Made by a program: the position numbers and the translations under genes. From DASTRU01 sp035761045 (lineage in GTDB: Bacteria > Pseudomonadota > Gammaproteobacteria > Burkholderiales > Burkholderiaceae_E), in assembly GCA_035761045.1 (NCBI GenBank), contig DASTRU010000034.1, positions 1-11,937 on the forward strand: 11,937 nucleotides of DNA. Reading direction: 5' to 3'. Below the pieces are notes generated by a model. The model was not told the origin of the DNA. It saw only the letters and a program-made list of their open reading frames with translations, and did not search any database. Below are positions 6,979 to 11,937 of the stretch, one piece after another (within the stretch, counting starts at the first letter, position 1; each line of letters opens with the position of its first letter).

Positions 6979-7588
6979 CCGTCCTAAGCGCGAAGCTTTG
7001 CGCGATGGTGATCGCGCGATCGCGATCGCCGGATACGAGCTCGATCGTGTCGCCCGCGGTGATTTGGCCAGTACGCATCACGGCAAGATAAAACCCGCAA
7101 TAGCCGGACTGCACCATGAGCTTGCTCGCATGGTTAAAGCCCATCTTGGCGTTGAATTTGAAGCAGGGAATACGTGGCTCGGTCACCACGAACTCGGCGC
7201 TACCGATACGTAAACGGTCGCCGATCCATACCGATTTCTCGTCGAGCCCTTTAATACTTAGGTTTTCGCCCATCGCGCCGAACGCGAGCGGCGCAAGCTC
7301 CGGGTAGGGAATGAGTCCAGGTTGGACGACGCGCCCTTCGGGACGCAGGCTTTGCTTGCGCACCGTTTCCCAAAACGCGTAATGCTCGTGTGGATACGCA
7401 TACACCGCTTTGGAAGCGCCGCCATGCACCGACAGGTCCGCTTGCTCGTCGCCGGCAAGTCCCATTGGCAGCACCTCGACTAGACCGTTGACCGGCTGTT
7501 TGTCGATCGCGGTCTGTACCGTGCGCTCGCGAATGCGCACTGACGTCGCGCGCGCGACATTGATTGAGATCACGCGTGCTTCGCTCAC
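6959..7588 (-). CDS. MOSC domain-containing protein, YiiM-like
   Basis: MOSC proteins carry a conserved cysteine and are relatives of the molybdenum-cofactor sulfurase C-terminal domain. The close homologue YiiM is linked to reduction of N-hydroxylated compounds such as 6-hydroxylaminopurine. The 209-residue product shows VHGGASKAVYAYPHEHYAFW (54-73), GENLSIKGLDE (107-117), IGDRLRIG (122-129) and EPRIPCFKF (137-145), with Cys142 as the expected cofactor ligand. I chose the GTG at 7588 because it gives the start SEARVISINVARATS, matching the family's first beta strand, and overlaps the upstream dehydrogenase stop (GTGA). A longer frame from 7735 only adds translated dehydrogenase sequence. Its 3' end overlaps the convergent AbrB-family gene by 20 bp. 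The substrate is unknown. Confidence 0.88.
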   Translation of the reverse strand: MSEARVISINVARATSVRIRERTVQTAIDKQPVNGLVEVLPMGLAGDEQADLSVHGGASKAVYAYPHEHYAFWETVRKQSLRPEGRVVQPGLIPYPELAPLAFGAMGENLSIKGLDEKSVWIGDRLRIGSAEFVVTEPRIPCFKFNAKMGFNHASKLMVQSGYCGFYLAVMRTGQITAGDTIELVSGDRDRAITIAQSFALRTAKSRDS

Positions 7589-8616
7589 GGCGTGCCTCTC
7601 CCCGCGACGACCAACGACTCCAAGTTGACGACGTTTTGCGGCCGCCCATCGATGAAGGCGAGCAGGTTGCGAAACGCGGCGTCGAAATAAAGCTCGTAAT
7701 TGTTCTTCTCGACATACCCTAAATGCGGCGTGCACAAGGTGTTTTCGAGTCGAAGCAGCGGTTGTCCTTGCAAGATGGGTTCGCTTTCGAACACGTCGAG
7801 CGCCGCGAATCCAGGGCGGCCGCTATTGAGCGCGCGCACCAAAGCATCGGGCGCGACGAGTTCGGCGCGGCTTGTGTTCACGAATAAGGCCGTGGGTTTC
7901 ATGCGCGCGAGATCGGCGGCGGTGACGATGCCGCGCGTTTCGTCGGTTAAACGCAGATGCAGCGTCAGCACGTCGGCGTCGGCGAAAAATTGTTCGCGCG
8001 AGGGGGAGGCTTCGAAACCGTCCTTCACCGCTTGTTCGCGCGATGCGTCGCTGCCCCCGACGCTCACGCGCATGCCAAAGGCGCTACCGTAGCCCGCGAC
8101 GATGCGGCCGATGCGGCCGTATCCCCAAATCGCGAGCGTCGAACCTTTAAGCACCGTGCCGAGTCCGTGGTTCGGCGGCATGTTCGCGCCCTTGAGACCG
8201 GATTGCTGCCAAGCGCCGTGCACGAGGCGGGCCGCGTACTGAGGAATGCGCCGTTGCGCGGCCATGATGAGCGCCCACGTTAGCTCGGCGGGCGCGACCG
8301 GATCGCTCACGCCTTCCAGCACCGCGACGCCGCGCTCGGTGCAGGCGGCAAGGTCGATATGACCGTCCGGTTCGCGTCCAACGCGCCCGGTTTGCGAAAT
8401 CACCTTGAGATGCGGCAAACGTTCTAGCAAGGCACGTGGGATGCGTGTGCGTTCTCGAATGAGCACGAGTGCTTCGGCGTCACGCAGTCGCACCGCGAGT
8501 TGGCCAACACCCTTGACGGTGTTGGTGAACACCTTGACCTCGTGCCCGTTAAGCAACGAGAAACATTGAAGATGACGAACAGCGTCTTGGTAGTCGTCGA
8601 GGATGGCGATGCGCAT
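7585..8616 (-). CDS. D-isomer-specific 2-hydroxyacid dehydrogenase family protein
   Basis: Members interconvert 2-oxo acids and D-2-hydroxy acids using NAD(H) or NADP(H) in the cytoplasm. The 343-residue product has the expected split substrate domain and Rossmann domain: GYGRIG dinucleotide loop (165-170), and catalytic Arg250 (NTSRAELV), Glu279 (DVFESEP) and His298 (CTPHLGY). The region after beta-2 (VGGSDASRE, 186-194) does not settle the cofactor preference. The frame starts at ATG 8616, where the usual N-terminus MRIAILDDYQ is seen, but the sequence just upstream on this strand is not a good ribosome-binding site. The stop overlaps the MOSC start (GTGA), making a two-gene leftward operon. 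The substrate cannot be deduced; D-lactate, glyoxylate/hydroxypyruvate and phosphoglycerate dehydrogenases are all relatives. Confidence 0.93.
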   Translation of the reverse strand: MRIAILDDYQDAVRHLQCFSLLNGHEVKVFTNTVKGVGQLAVRLRDAEALVLIRERTRIPRALLERLPHLKVISQTGRVGREPDGHIDLAACTERGVAVLEGVSDPVAPAELTWALIMAAQRRIPQYAARLVHGAWQQSGLKGANMPPNHGLGTVLKGSTLAIWGYGRIGRIVAGYGSAFGMRVSVGGSDASREQAVKDGFEASPSREQFFADADVLTLHLRLTDETRGIVTAADLARMKPTALFVNTSRAELVAPDALVRALNSGRPGFAALDVFESEPILQGQPLLRLENTLCTPHLGYVEKNNYELYFDAAFRNLLAFIDGRPQNVVNLESLVVAGRGTP

Positions 8617-8821
8617 GGAGGAGATCCGGGCAATTGACCAACGGTTCTAGGGGAAACCCTAGACGGTGGTAAGCTCTATTGATTCGATCAGAACGGGACA
8701 AATTCATCGACCCGCGCCTGTATCGATGCTAGCAGCCCGCCGCGTGGGATGCGGTGGCGATCATTTAATCACCCATTACGAACGACCAGACGACGAGCCG
8801 GTCGCAGCATGGAGATGAAGC
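8617..8821. other. Divergent spacer between the 2-hydroxyacid dehydrogenase and pckG
   Basis: This 205-bp non-coding region must hold promoters for the leftward dehydrogenase-MOSC operon and for rightward pckG. Its main structure is the hairpin-forming inverted repeat at 8637-8670. A small palindrome TGATtcgATCA lies at 8680-8690. I could not identify a convincing -35/-10 pair on either strand. A GGAG at 8811-8814, 7 bases before the pckG ATG, is a good ribosome-binding site. Confidence 0.6.
8637..8670. repeat. Inverted repeat with GAAA tetraloop, possible operator or leader hairpin
   Basis: TCTAGGG (8646-8652) and CCCTAGA (8657-8663) form a perfect 7-bp stem around GAAA (8653-8656), a GNRA-type tetraloop if transcribed rightward. 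ACCA (8637-8640) and TGGT (8667-8670) can pair outside it, leaving an asymmetric internal loop. No U-run follows on either strand, and the flanking genes diverge, so it is not a terminator. It could be an operator for a dimeric regulator or an RNA element in the pckG leader. Confidence 0.5.
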
Positions 8822-10714
8822 ATGAATGACACGGTACTCGACGCCGTCGACCGCACCACGGCCCCCTCTTATGTAAAACATGCACGGCTGATCGCCTGGG
8901 TGCGCGACATCGCGGCGCGAACCCAGCCCGATGCGATCGTATGGGCGGACGGCTCCCAAGAAGAATACGACCGCTTGTGCGCCGAGATGGTCGATGCGGG
9001 CACGCTTAAGAAACTCAATCCGGCCAAACGTCCCAATAGCTATCTGGCTTGGTCGGATCCTAGCGACGTGGCGCGTGTCGAGGACCGTACCTTCATTTGC
9101 TCCGAGCGCCGGGAAGACGCGGGCCCGACCAATCATTGGATGGCGCCGGCCGAGATGCGCGCCAAGCTCGATGAGCTATTCGAAGGCTGCATGCGCGGTC
9201 GCACGATGTACGTCATTCCGTTCTCGATGGGGCCGCTTGGCTCGCCAATCGCGCAAATCGGCATCGAAATCACCGATTCACCGTATGTCGTGGTCAATAT
9301 GCGCTTGATGACGCGCATGGGTCGCGCGGTGTTCGATGTGCTTGGCGAAGACGGCGAGTTCGTACCGTGCGTTCATACGGTGGGCAAGCCGTTGCAACCG
9401 GGCGAGGCCGACGTGCCATGGCCGTGCAACTCGACGAAGTACATTGTTCATTTCCCCGAGACGCGGGAAATTTGGTCGTATGGCTCGGGCTACGGCGGCA
9501 ATGCCTTGCTCGGCAAGAAATGCTTCGCCTTGCGCATTGCCTCGACGATGGGCCGCGATAAAGGGTGGTTCGCCGAGCATATGTTGATCTTGGGCGTGCA
9601 AGCGCCCACGAATCCGGATGGCACGCCGGGTCGCAAATACCATTTCGCCGCCGCGTTCCCCTCGGCCTGCGGCAAAACCAATTTCGCGATGCTGATTCCG
9701 CCCGCGGGGTTCGAGGGCTGGAAGGTCACGACGATTGGCGACGACATCGCGTGGATCAAGCCGGGCGCCGACGGTCGCTTGTACGCCATCAACCCGGAAG
9801 CGGGTTACTTTGGCGTCGCGCCAGGCACCAGTGCCGCCACCAACCCGAACTGCTTGGCGTCGTTGAACGAAAACACCTTGTTCACCAACGTGGCGTTAAC
9901 CGACGATGGCGATGTGTGGTGGGAAGGTTTGTCGGCTCCGCCCGCGCACTTGTTGGATTGGCAAGGTCAGGATTGGACCCCCGATTGCGGTCGTAAGGCC
10001 GCGCACGCCAATGCGCGCTTTACCGTCGCCGCCACGCAAAACCCCGCGATCGATCCCGCTTGGAACGATCCGAATGGCGTGGCGATCGATGCGTTCATCT
10101 TTGGCGGCCGTCGCTCGACGACGATTCCGCTCGTCACCGAAGCGCGTAATTGGGACGAGGGCGTGTACATGGCGGCCACCATGGGCAGCGAAACCACCGC
10201 CGCCGCGTTTGGCCAACAAGGCGTTGTGCGCCGCGATCCCTTTGCCATGTTGCCGTTCTGCGGCTATCACATGGGCGACTATTTCGCGCATTGGCTGCGC
10301 ATGGGCGAGCGGTTAAGTGTTGCTGGCGCGACGGTGCCGCGTATTTTCTGCGTGAACTGGTTTAGAACCGACGAGCAAGGCAAATTCGTATGGCCAGGCT
10401 TTGGCGAGAACATGCGCGTATTGGCGTGGATGGTGGCGCGTCTGGAGGGCGAGGCGAAAGGTGTCGAGCATATGTTCGGCACGAGCCCACGCTTTGACGA
10501 TCTCGACTGGACCGGACTGGCATTCCCGCTAGATCGTTTCAACCTCGTCACCAGCATCGATAACGATGCATGGCGACGTGAATTCGACCTTCACGCTCAA
10601 CTGTTCGAAACGCTTGCCGACAAGCTACCCGCGCGATTGGTGCAAATCAAAGCCGCGTTGGAAGGCCGGTTAGCGCCGGCGCCAGCTAAATCGCAAGCCG
10701 CGCCGGCGCTATAA
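8822..10714 (+). CDS. pckG: Phosphoenolpyruvate carboxykinase (GTP)
   Basis: This cytoplasmic enzyme converts oxaloacetate and GTP to phosphoenolpyruvate, CO2 and GDP, the first committed step of gluconeogenesis from citric-acid-cycle intermediates. The 630-residue product carries the hallmarks of the GTP-type family: the GKKCFALRIAS strand (231-241), AEHMLILG (251-258), the P-loop FPSACGKTN (279-287) with the reactive Cys283, GDDIAW (306-311), PEAGYFGVAPGTS (325-337) and FIFGGRRSTTIPLV (425-438). Metal ligands expected from the vertebrate enzyme map to Lys233, His253 and an Asp in GDDIAW. A short Ala/Pro-rich tail (about 616-630) makes it slightly longer than many relatives. A GGAG site precedes the ATG by 7 bases. 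It is a single-gene unit closed by the terminator at 10744-10774 and diverges from the dehydrogenase operon. Confidence 0.98.
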   Translation: MNDTVLDAVDRTTAPSYVKHARLIAWVRDIAARTQPDAIVWADGSQEEYDRLCAEMVDAGTLKKLNPAKRPNSYLAWSDPSDVARVEDRTFICSERREDAGPTNHWMAPAEMRAKLDELFEGCMRGRTMYVIPFSMGPLGSPIAQIGIEITDSPYVVVNMRLMTRMGRAVFDVLGEDGEFVPCVHTVGKPLQPGEADVPWPCNSTKYIVHFPETREIWSYGSGYGGNALLGKKCFALRIASTMGRDKGWFAEHMLILGVQAPTNPDGTPGRKYHFAAAFPSACGKTNFAMLIPPAGFEGWKVTTIGDDIAWIKPGADGRLYAINPEAGYFGVAPGTSAATNPNCLASLNENTLFTNVALTDDGDVWWEGLSAPPAHLLDWQGQDWTPDCGRKAAHANARFTVAATQNPAIDPAWNDPNGVAIDAFIFGGRRSTTIPLVTEARNWDEGVYMAATMGSETTAAAFGQQGVVRRDPFAMLPFCGYHMGDYFAHWLRMGERLSVAGATVPRIFCVNWFRTDEQGKFVWPGFGENMRVLAWMVARLEGEAKGVEHMFGTSPRFDDLDWTGLAFPLDRFNLVTSIDNDAWRREFDLHAQLFETLADKLPARLVQIKAALEGRLAPAPAKSQAAPAL

Positions 10715-10743
10715 ACAAAGAAGCGTCGTTAACCGTTCCAATG

Positions 10744-10774
10744 CAAAGGGCGCCTCGCGGCGCCCTTTGTTTTT
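10744..10774 (+). terminator. Intrinsic terminator of pckG
   Basis: A perfect 11-bp GC-rich stem (10744-10754 pairing with 10759-10769) closes a TCGC loop and is followed by five T residues (10770-10774). It begins 30 bp after the pckG stop codon. Read leftward, the stem lacks a following T-run, so it would serve the convergent bactofilin gene less well, though the hairpin may still help. Confidence 0.93.
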
Positions 10775-10813
10775 CTCCAATGCTTATTTTGACAAACCGG
10801 ATTTATTAACGCC

Positions 10814-11398
10814 TTAGGCCGGTTGCAAATTCGTTTCACGCGGGGCGTTCACGCCTTTGTTATTGGATTGGCTGGACTTCGTATTAGCAAGCTTATTGTC
10901 GATGGGCAGCACATCTCCACCAAGTTCGCCGCCTTCTTCAACGATTAATTTGCCGTAACGGATGGTCCCGGAAATGCGGCCCGTGGCACGGACGATCAAT
11001 TTCGCCGTGGCATTGAGCTCGCCGGTGTACACGCCTTCGATTTCAGCCGTCTCGACTTGGGCATCGCCCTCGAACGTGCCGGTACTCGAAATGCGCAAGC
11101 TGCCGCTTCTAATCGTTGCCTTGACGTGCCCTTCGATGACAAGAGCATCGCACTGCTCGATTTGCGCGCCGGTTAATTTGATGTGCGGACCAACGGTCAA
11201 TTGGCTCGACGAATTGTTGTTAGTGGCACCGGAGGCAGTTTGTTGTGGTGTCGACGCGGTGGTGGCCGCATTCGTGCTGGCAGCGGGTGTGGTCGCGGTG
11301 TGCATGGCCGACGCGGTGGTCCTTGTCGGCGTGACATCGGGATGAGTAGACGCCGTGGAGGCGTCGCGCTGCGTATTGAACCAAGGTTTAGCGCTCAA
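10814..11398 (-). CDS. Bactofilin family cytoskeletal protein
   Basis: Bactofilins are small proteins that polymerise without nucleotide into filaments and scaffold cell-envelope, stalk, polarity or motility machinery. The 194-residue product has a Thr/Ala/Ser-rich disordered N-terminal region (about 11-66), a beta-helical core (about 67-165) and a disordered Asn/Ser-rich tail. The core shows successive short strands such as ALVIEGHVKATIRSGSLRISSTG (split over 85-107) and KLIVRATGRISGTIRYG (133-149), ending EGGELGGDV. I chose the TTG at 11398 because AAGGAG (11410-11405 on this strand) lies 6 bases before it. An in-frame ATG at 11428 would add ten residues that include the ribosome-binding site itself and has a poorer site of its own. 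A sigma54-like promoter lies upstream. The specific partner process is unknown. Confidence 0.9.
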   Translation of the reverse strand: MSAKPWFNTQRDASTASTHPDVTPTRTTASAMHTATTPAASTNAATTASTPQQTASGATNNNSSSQLTVGPHIKLTGAQIEQCDALVIEGHVKATIRSGSLRISSTGTFEGDAQVETAEIEGVYTGELNATAKLIVRATGRISGTIRYGKLIVEEGGELGGDVLPIDNKLANTKSSQSNNKGVNAPRETNLQPA

Positions 11399-11473
11399 GT
11401 GGATCTCCTTCGGGCTTAGGACATGCACTCATCGCACGAACATCGCAACGCGAGGCATGAGGCTTGTGACGGC

Positions 11474-11489
11474 AGCACCCTTTATGCCA
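11474..11489 (-). promoter_or_regulatory. Candidate sigma54 (RpoN) promoter of the bactofilin gene
   Basis: Read leftward the site is TGGCATAAAGGGTGCT. It matches the sigma54 consensus TGGCAYR-N4-TTGCW at every specified position except the first T of the -12 element, and keeps the required GG-N10-GC spacing. Transcription would start near 11463, about 65 bases before the TTG start at 11398. Repeated motifs roughly 90-120 bp upstream are suitably placed for an enhancer-binding protein. The call rests on motif matching only. Confidence 0.5.
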
Positions 11490-11550
11490 CGTGCGGCACC
11501 GCCGCATTAGCGCTTGAGAATCAAGACCTTAAGTTTTTTTAGCGGTTGCG

Positions 11551-11581
11551 TGTCGTGATGAATTGTCGTTATCAAGCGACA
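11551..11581. repeat. TGTCGT repeats, possible activator-binding sites
   Basis: TGTCGT occurs at 11551-11556 and again at 11564-11569, with starts 13 bp apart, and an inverted five-of-six copy (GCGACA) lies at 11576-11581. The last two can form a 5-bp hairpin stem. The cluster is about 90-120 bp upstream of the predicted sigma54 start site and about 140-170 bp upstream of gabD, so it could serve either gene. Function is inferred. Confidence 0.3.
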
Positions 11582-11720
11582 GGCAATGCATTGTTTTCCG
11601 ATTCACCCTATTTAAGAACTAATTTTTTGAAGTTTTATCTTTTTATCTTTCCCTAGGTAAATGCGCATTCTTCAAATTCCTAGTCCTAAGTAGTACACGT
11701 TCTGAGTAGAAGGTCTCCAA

Positions 11721-11937
11721 ATGAAGTTGAAAGATCTCGGTTTACTTAAAAATCAGCTTTGCATCGACGGCACGTGGCGCGATTCAACCGATGGCCAACG
11801 TTTTGAAGTGACAAATCCCGCCACCAACGATGTGATTACTCAAGTGCCTAATGCCAATGCAAAAGACGTGCAGGCGGCGCTTGAAGCGGCAAATACCGCA
11901 TGGGCGACATGGCGTGCCGTTCCCGCCAAAGCACGCG
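11721..11937 (+). CDS. gabD: NADP-dependent succinate-semialdehyde dehydrogenase, 5' part
   Basis: GabD oxidises succinate semialdehyde to succinate, the last step of 4-aminobutyrate breakdown. Only the first 72 codons are present; the window ends inside the gene. The visible sequence begins MKLKDLGLLKNQLCIDGTW and continues with FEVTNPATNDVITQVP (about 28-43), then an alanine-rich helix and WRAVPAKAR. This closely follows the N-terminus of E. coli GabD (MKLNDSNLFRQQALINGEW and VTNPANGD). The catalytic Cys and Glu lie beyond the window, so a related aldehyde dehydrogenase, such as glutarate-semialdehyde dehydrogenase, is possible. The ATG at 11721 has GAAGG 7 bases upstream. It diverges from the bactofilin gene. 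Confidence 0.85.
   Translation, partial: MKLKDLGLLKNQLCIDGTWRDSTDGQRFEVTNPATNDVITQVPNANAKDVQAALEAANTAWATWRAVPAKAR

Larger units (their letters stand above)
11399..11720. other. Divergent spacer between the bactofilin gene and gabD
   Basis: This 322-bp non-coding region is GC-rich on the left (to about 11510) and AT-rich on the right. It holds the bactofilin ribosome-binding site (11405-11410) and a sigma54-like promoter (11474-11489, minus). A small inverted repeat CTTGA-GAA-TCAAG lies at 11513-11525, and the TGTCGT-type repeats at 11551-11581. A tandem 8-mer TTTTATCT occurs twice at 11633-11648. GAAGG (11709-11713), 7 bases before the ATG at 11721, is the likely gabD ribosome-binding site. 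I could not identify a clear sigma70 promoter for gabD. Confidence 0.6.

Noticed and set aside
7016..7029. Perfect palindrome GCGATCGCGATCGC inside the MOSC gene
   Set aside because: It arises from Asp-Arg dipeptides and neighbouring codons in a GC-rich reading frame. It resembles the cyanobacterial HIP1 motif only by chance, and I see no array of it.
7589..7735. Possible 49-residue extension of the MOSC protein
   Set aside because: It lies wholly inside the dehydrogenase gene in another frame and has no family similarity; the GTG at 7588 gives the expected start.
8614..8649. Eleven-codon rightward frame beginning ATGGAGGAG
   Set aside because: It has no ribosome-binding site upstream and overlaps the dehydrogenase start; nothing supports translation.
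11485..11498. Imperfect palindrome around CACGTG upstream of the bactofilin
   Set aside because: Two of the seven pairs mismatch and it overlaps the better-supported sigma54-like site, so I do not call it a separate operator.
11633..11648. Tandem TTTTATCT repeat before gabD
   Set aside because: Only two copies in an AT-rich stretch; this could be chance and matches no known element.

Overview
This is a chromosomal segment next to the replication origin of a Gram-negative proteobacterium, most likely a betaproteobacterium. The evidence is the divergent dnaA / rpmH-rnpA-yidD-yidC-mnmE block and a long YidC with a large periplasmic domain and the motif SAASYKSMAKM, which I associate with betaproteobacteria. 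A GTP-type PEP carboxykinase and a moderately high GC content (my estimate by eye) fit the same picture. I cannot name a genus. The leftmost 9 kb is mostly conserved housekeeping sequence.

Layout. dnaA (85-1533) reads leftward toward an off-window neighbour, usually dnaN. A 406-bp spacer (1534-1939) carries one perfect and one near-perfect DnaA box, a probable DnaA-regulated dnaA promoter and a strong sigma70-type rpmH promoter; it is a good oriC candidate. Two more near-consensus DnaA boxes lie downstream of dnaA at 9-39. Rightward from 1940 come rpmH, rnpA, yidD, yidC, mnmE and an AbrB-family membrane protein. They are tightly packed, with several stop/start overlaps. This cluster makes a ribosomal protein, the RNase P protein, membrane-insertion factors and a tRNA-modifying GTPase.

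From 6959 to 8616 two leftward genes, a D-2-hydroxyacid dehydrogenase and a YiiM-like MOSC protein, are coupled by a GTGA overlap. The MOSC gene runs 20 bp into the end of the AbrB gene. A 205-bp divergent spacer with a striking GAAA-loop hairpin separates this pair from pckG (8822-10714), which ends in a clear intrinsic terminator. A leftward bactofilin gene (10814-11398) follows. Beyond it is a 322-bp spacer that is AT-rich in its right part, then the first 72 codons of a rightward gabD-like succinate-semialdehyde dehydrogenase cut by the window edge.

I found no mobile element, CRISPR array, phage gene, rRNA or tRNA, and no evidence of a wholly new multi-gene system. The most interesting signals are regulatory: a near-perfect sigma54 promoter upstream of the bactofilin with repeated TGTCGT motifs further upstream, a DnaA box lying on the probable dnaA -35 element, and the hairpin between the dehydrogenase and pckG.
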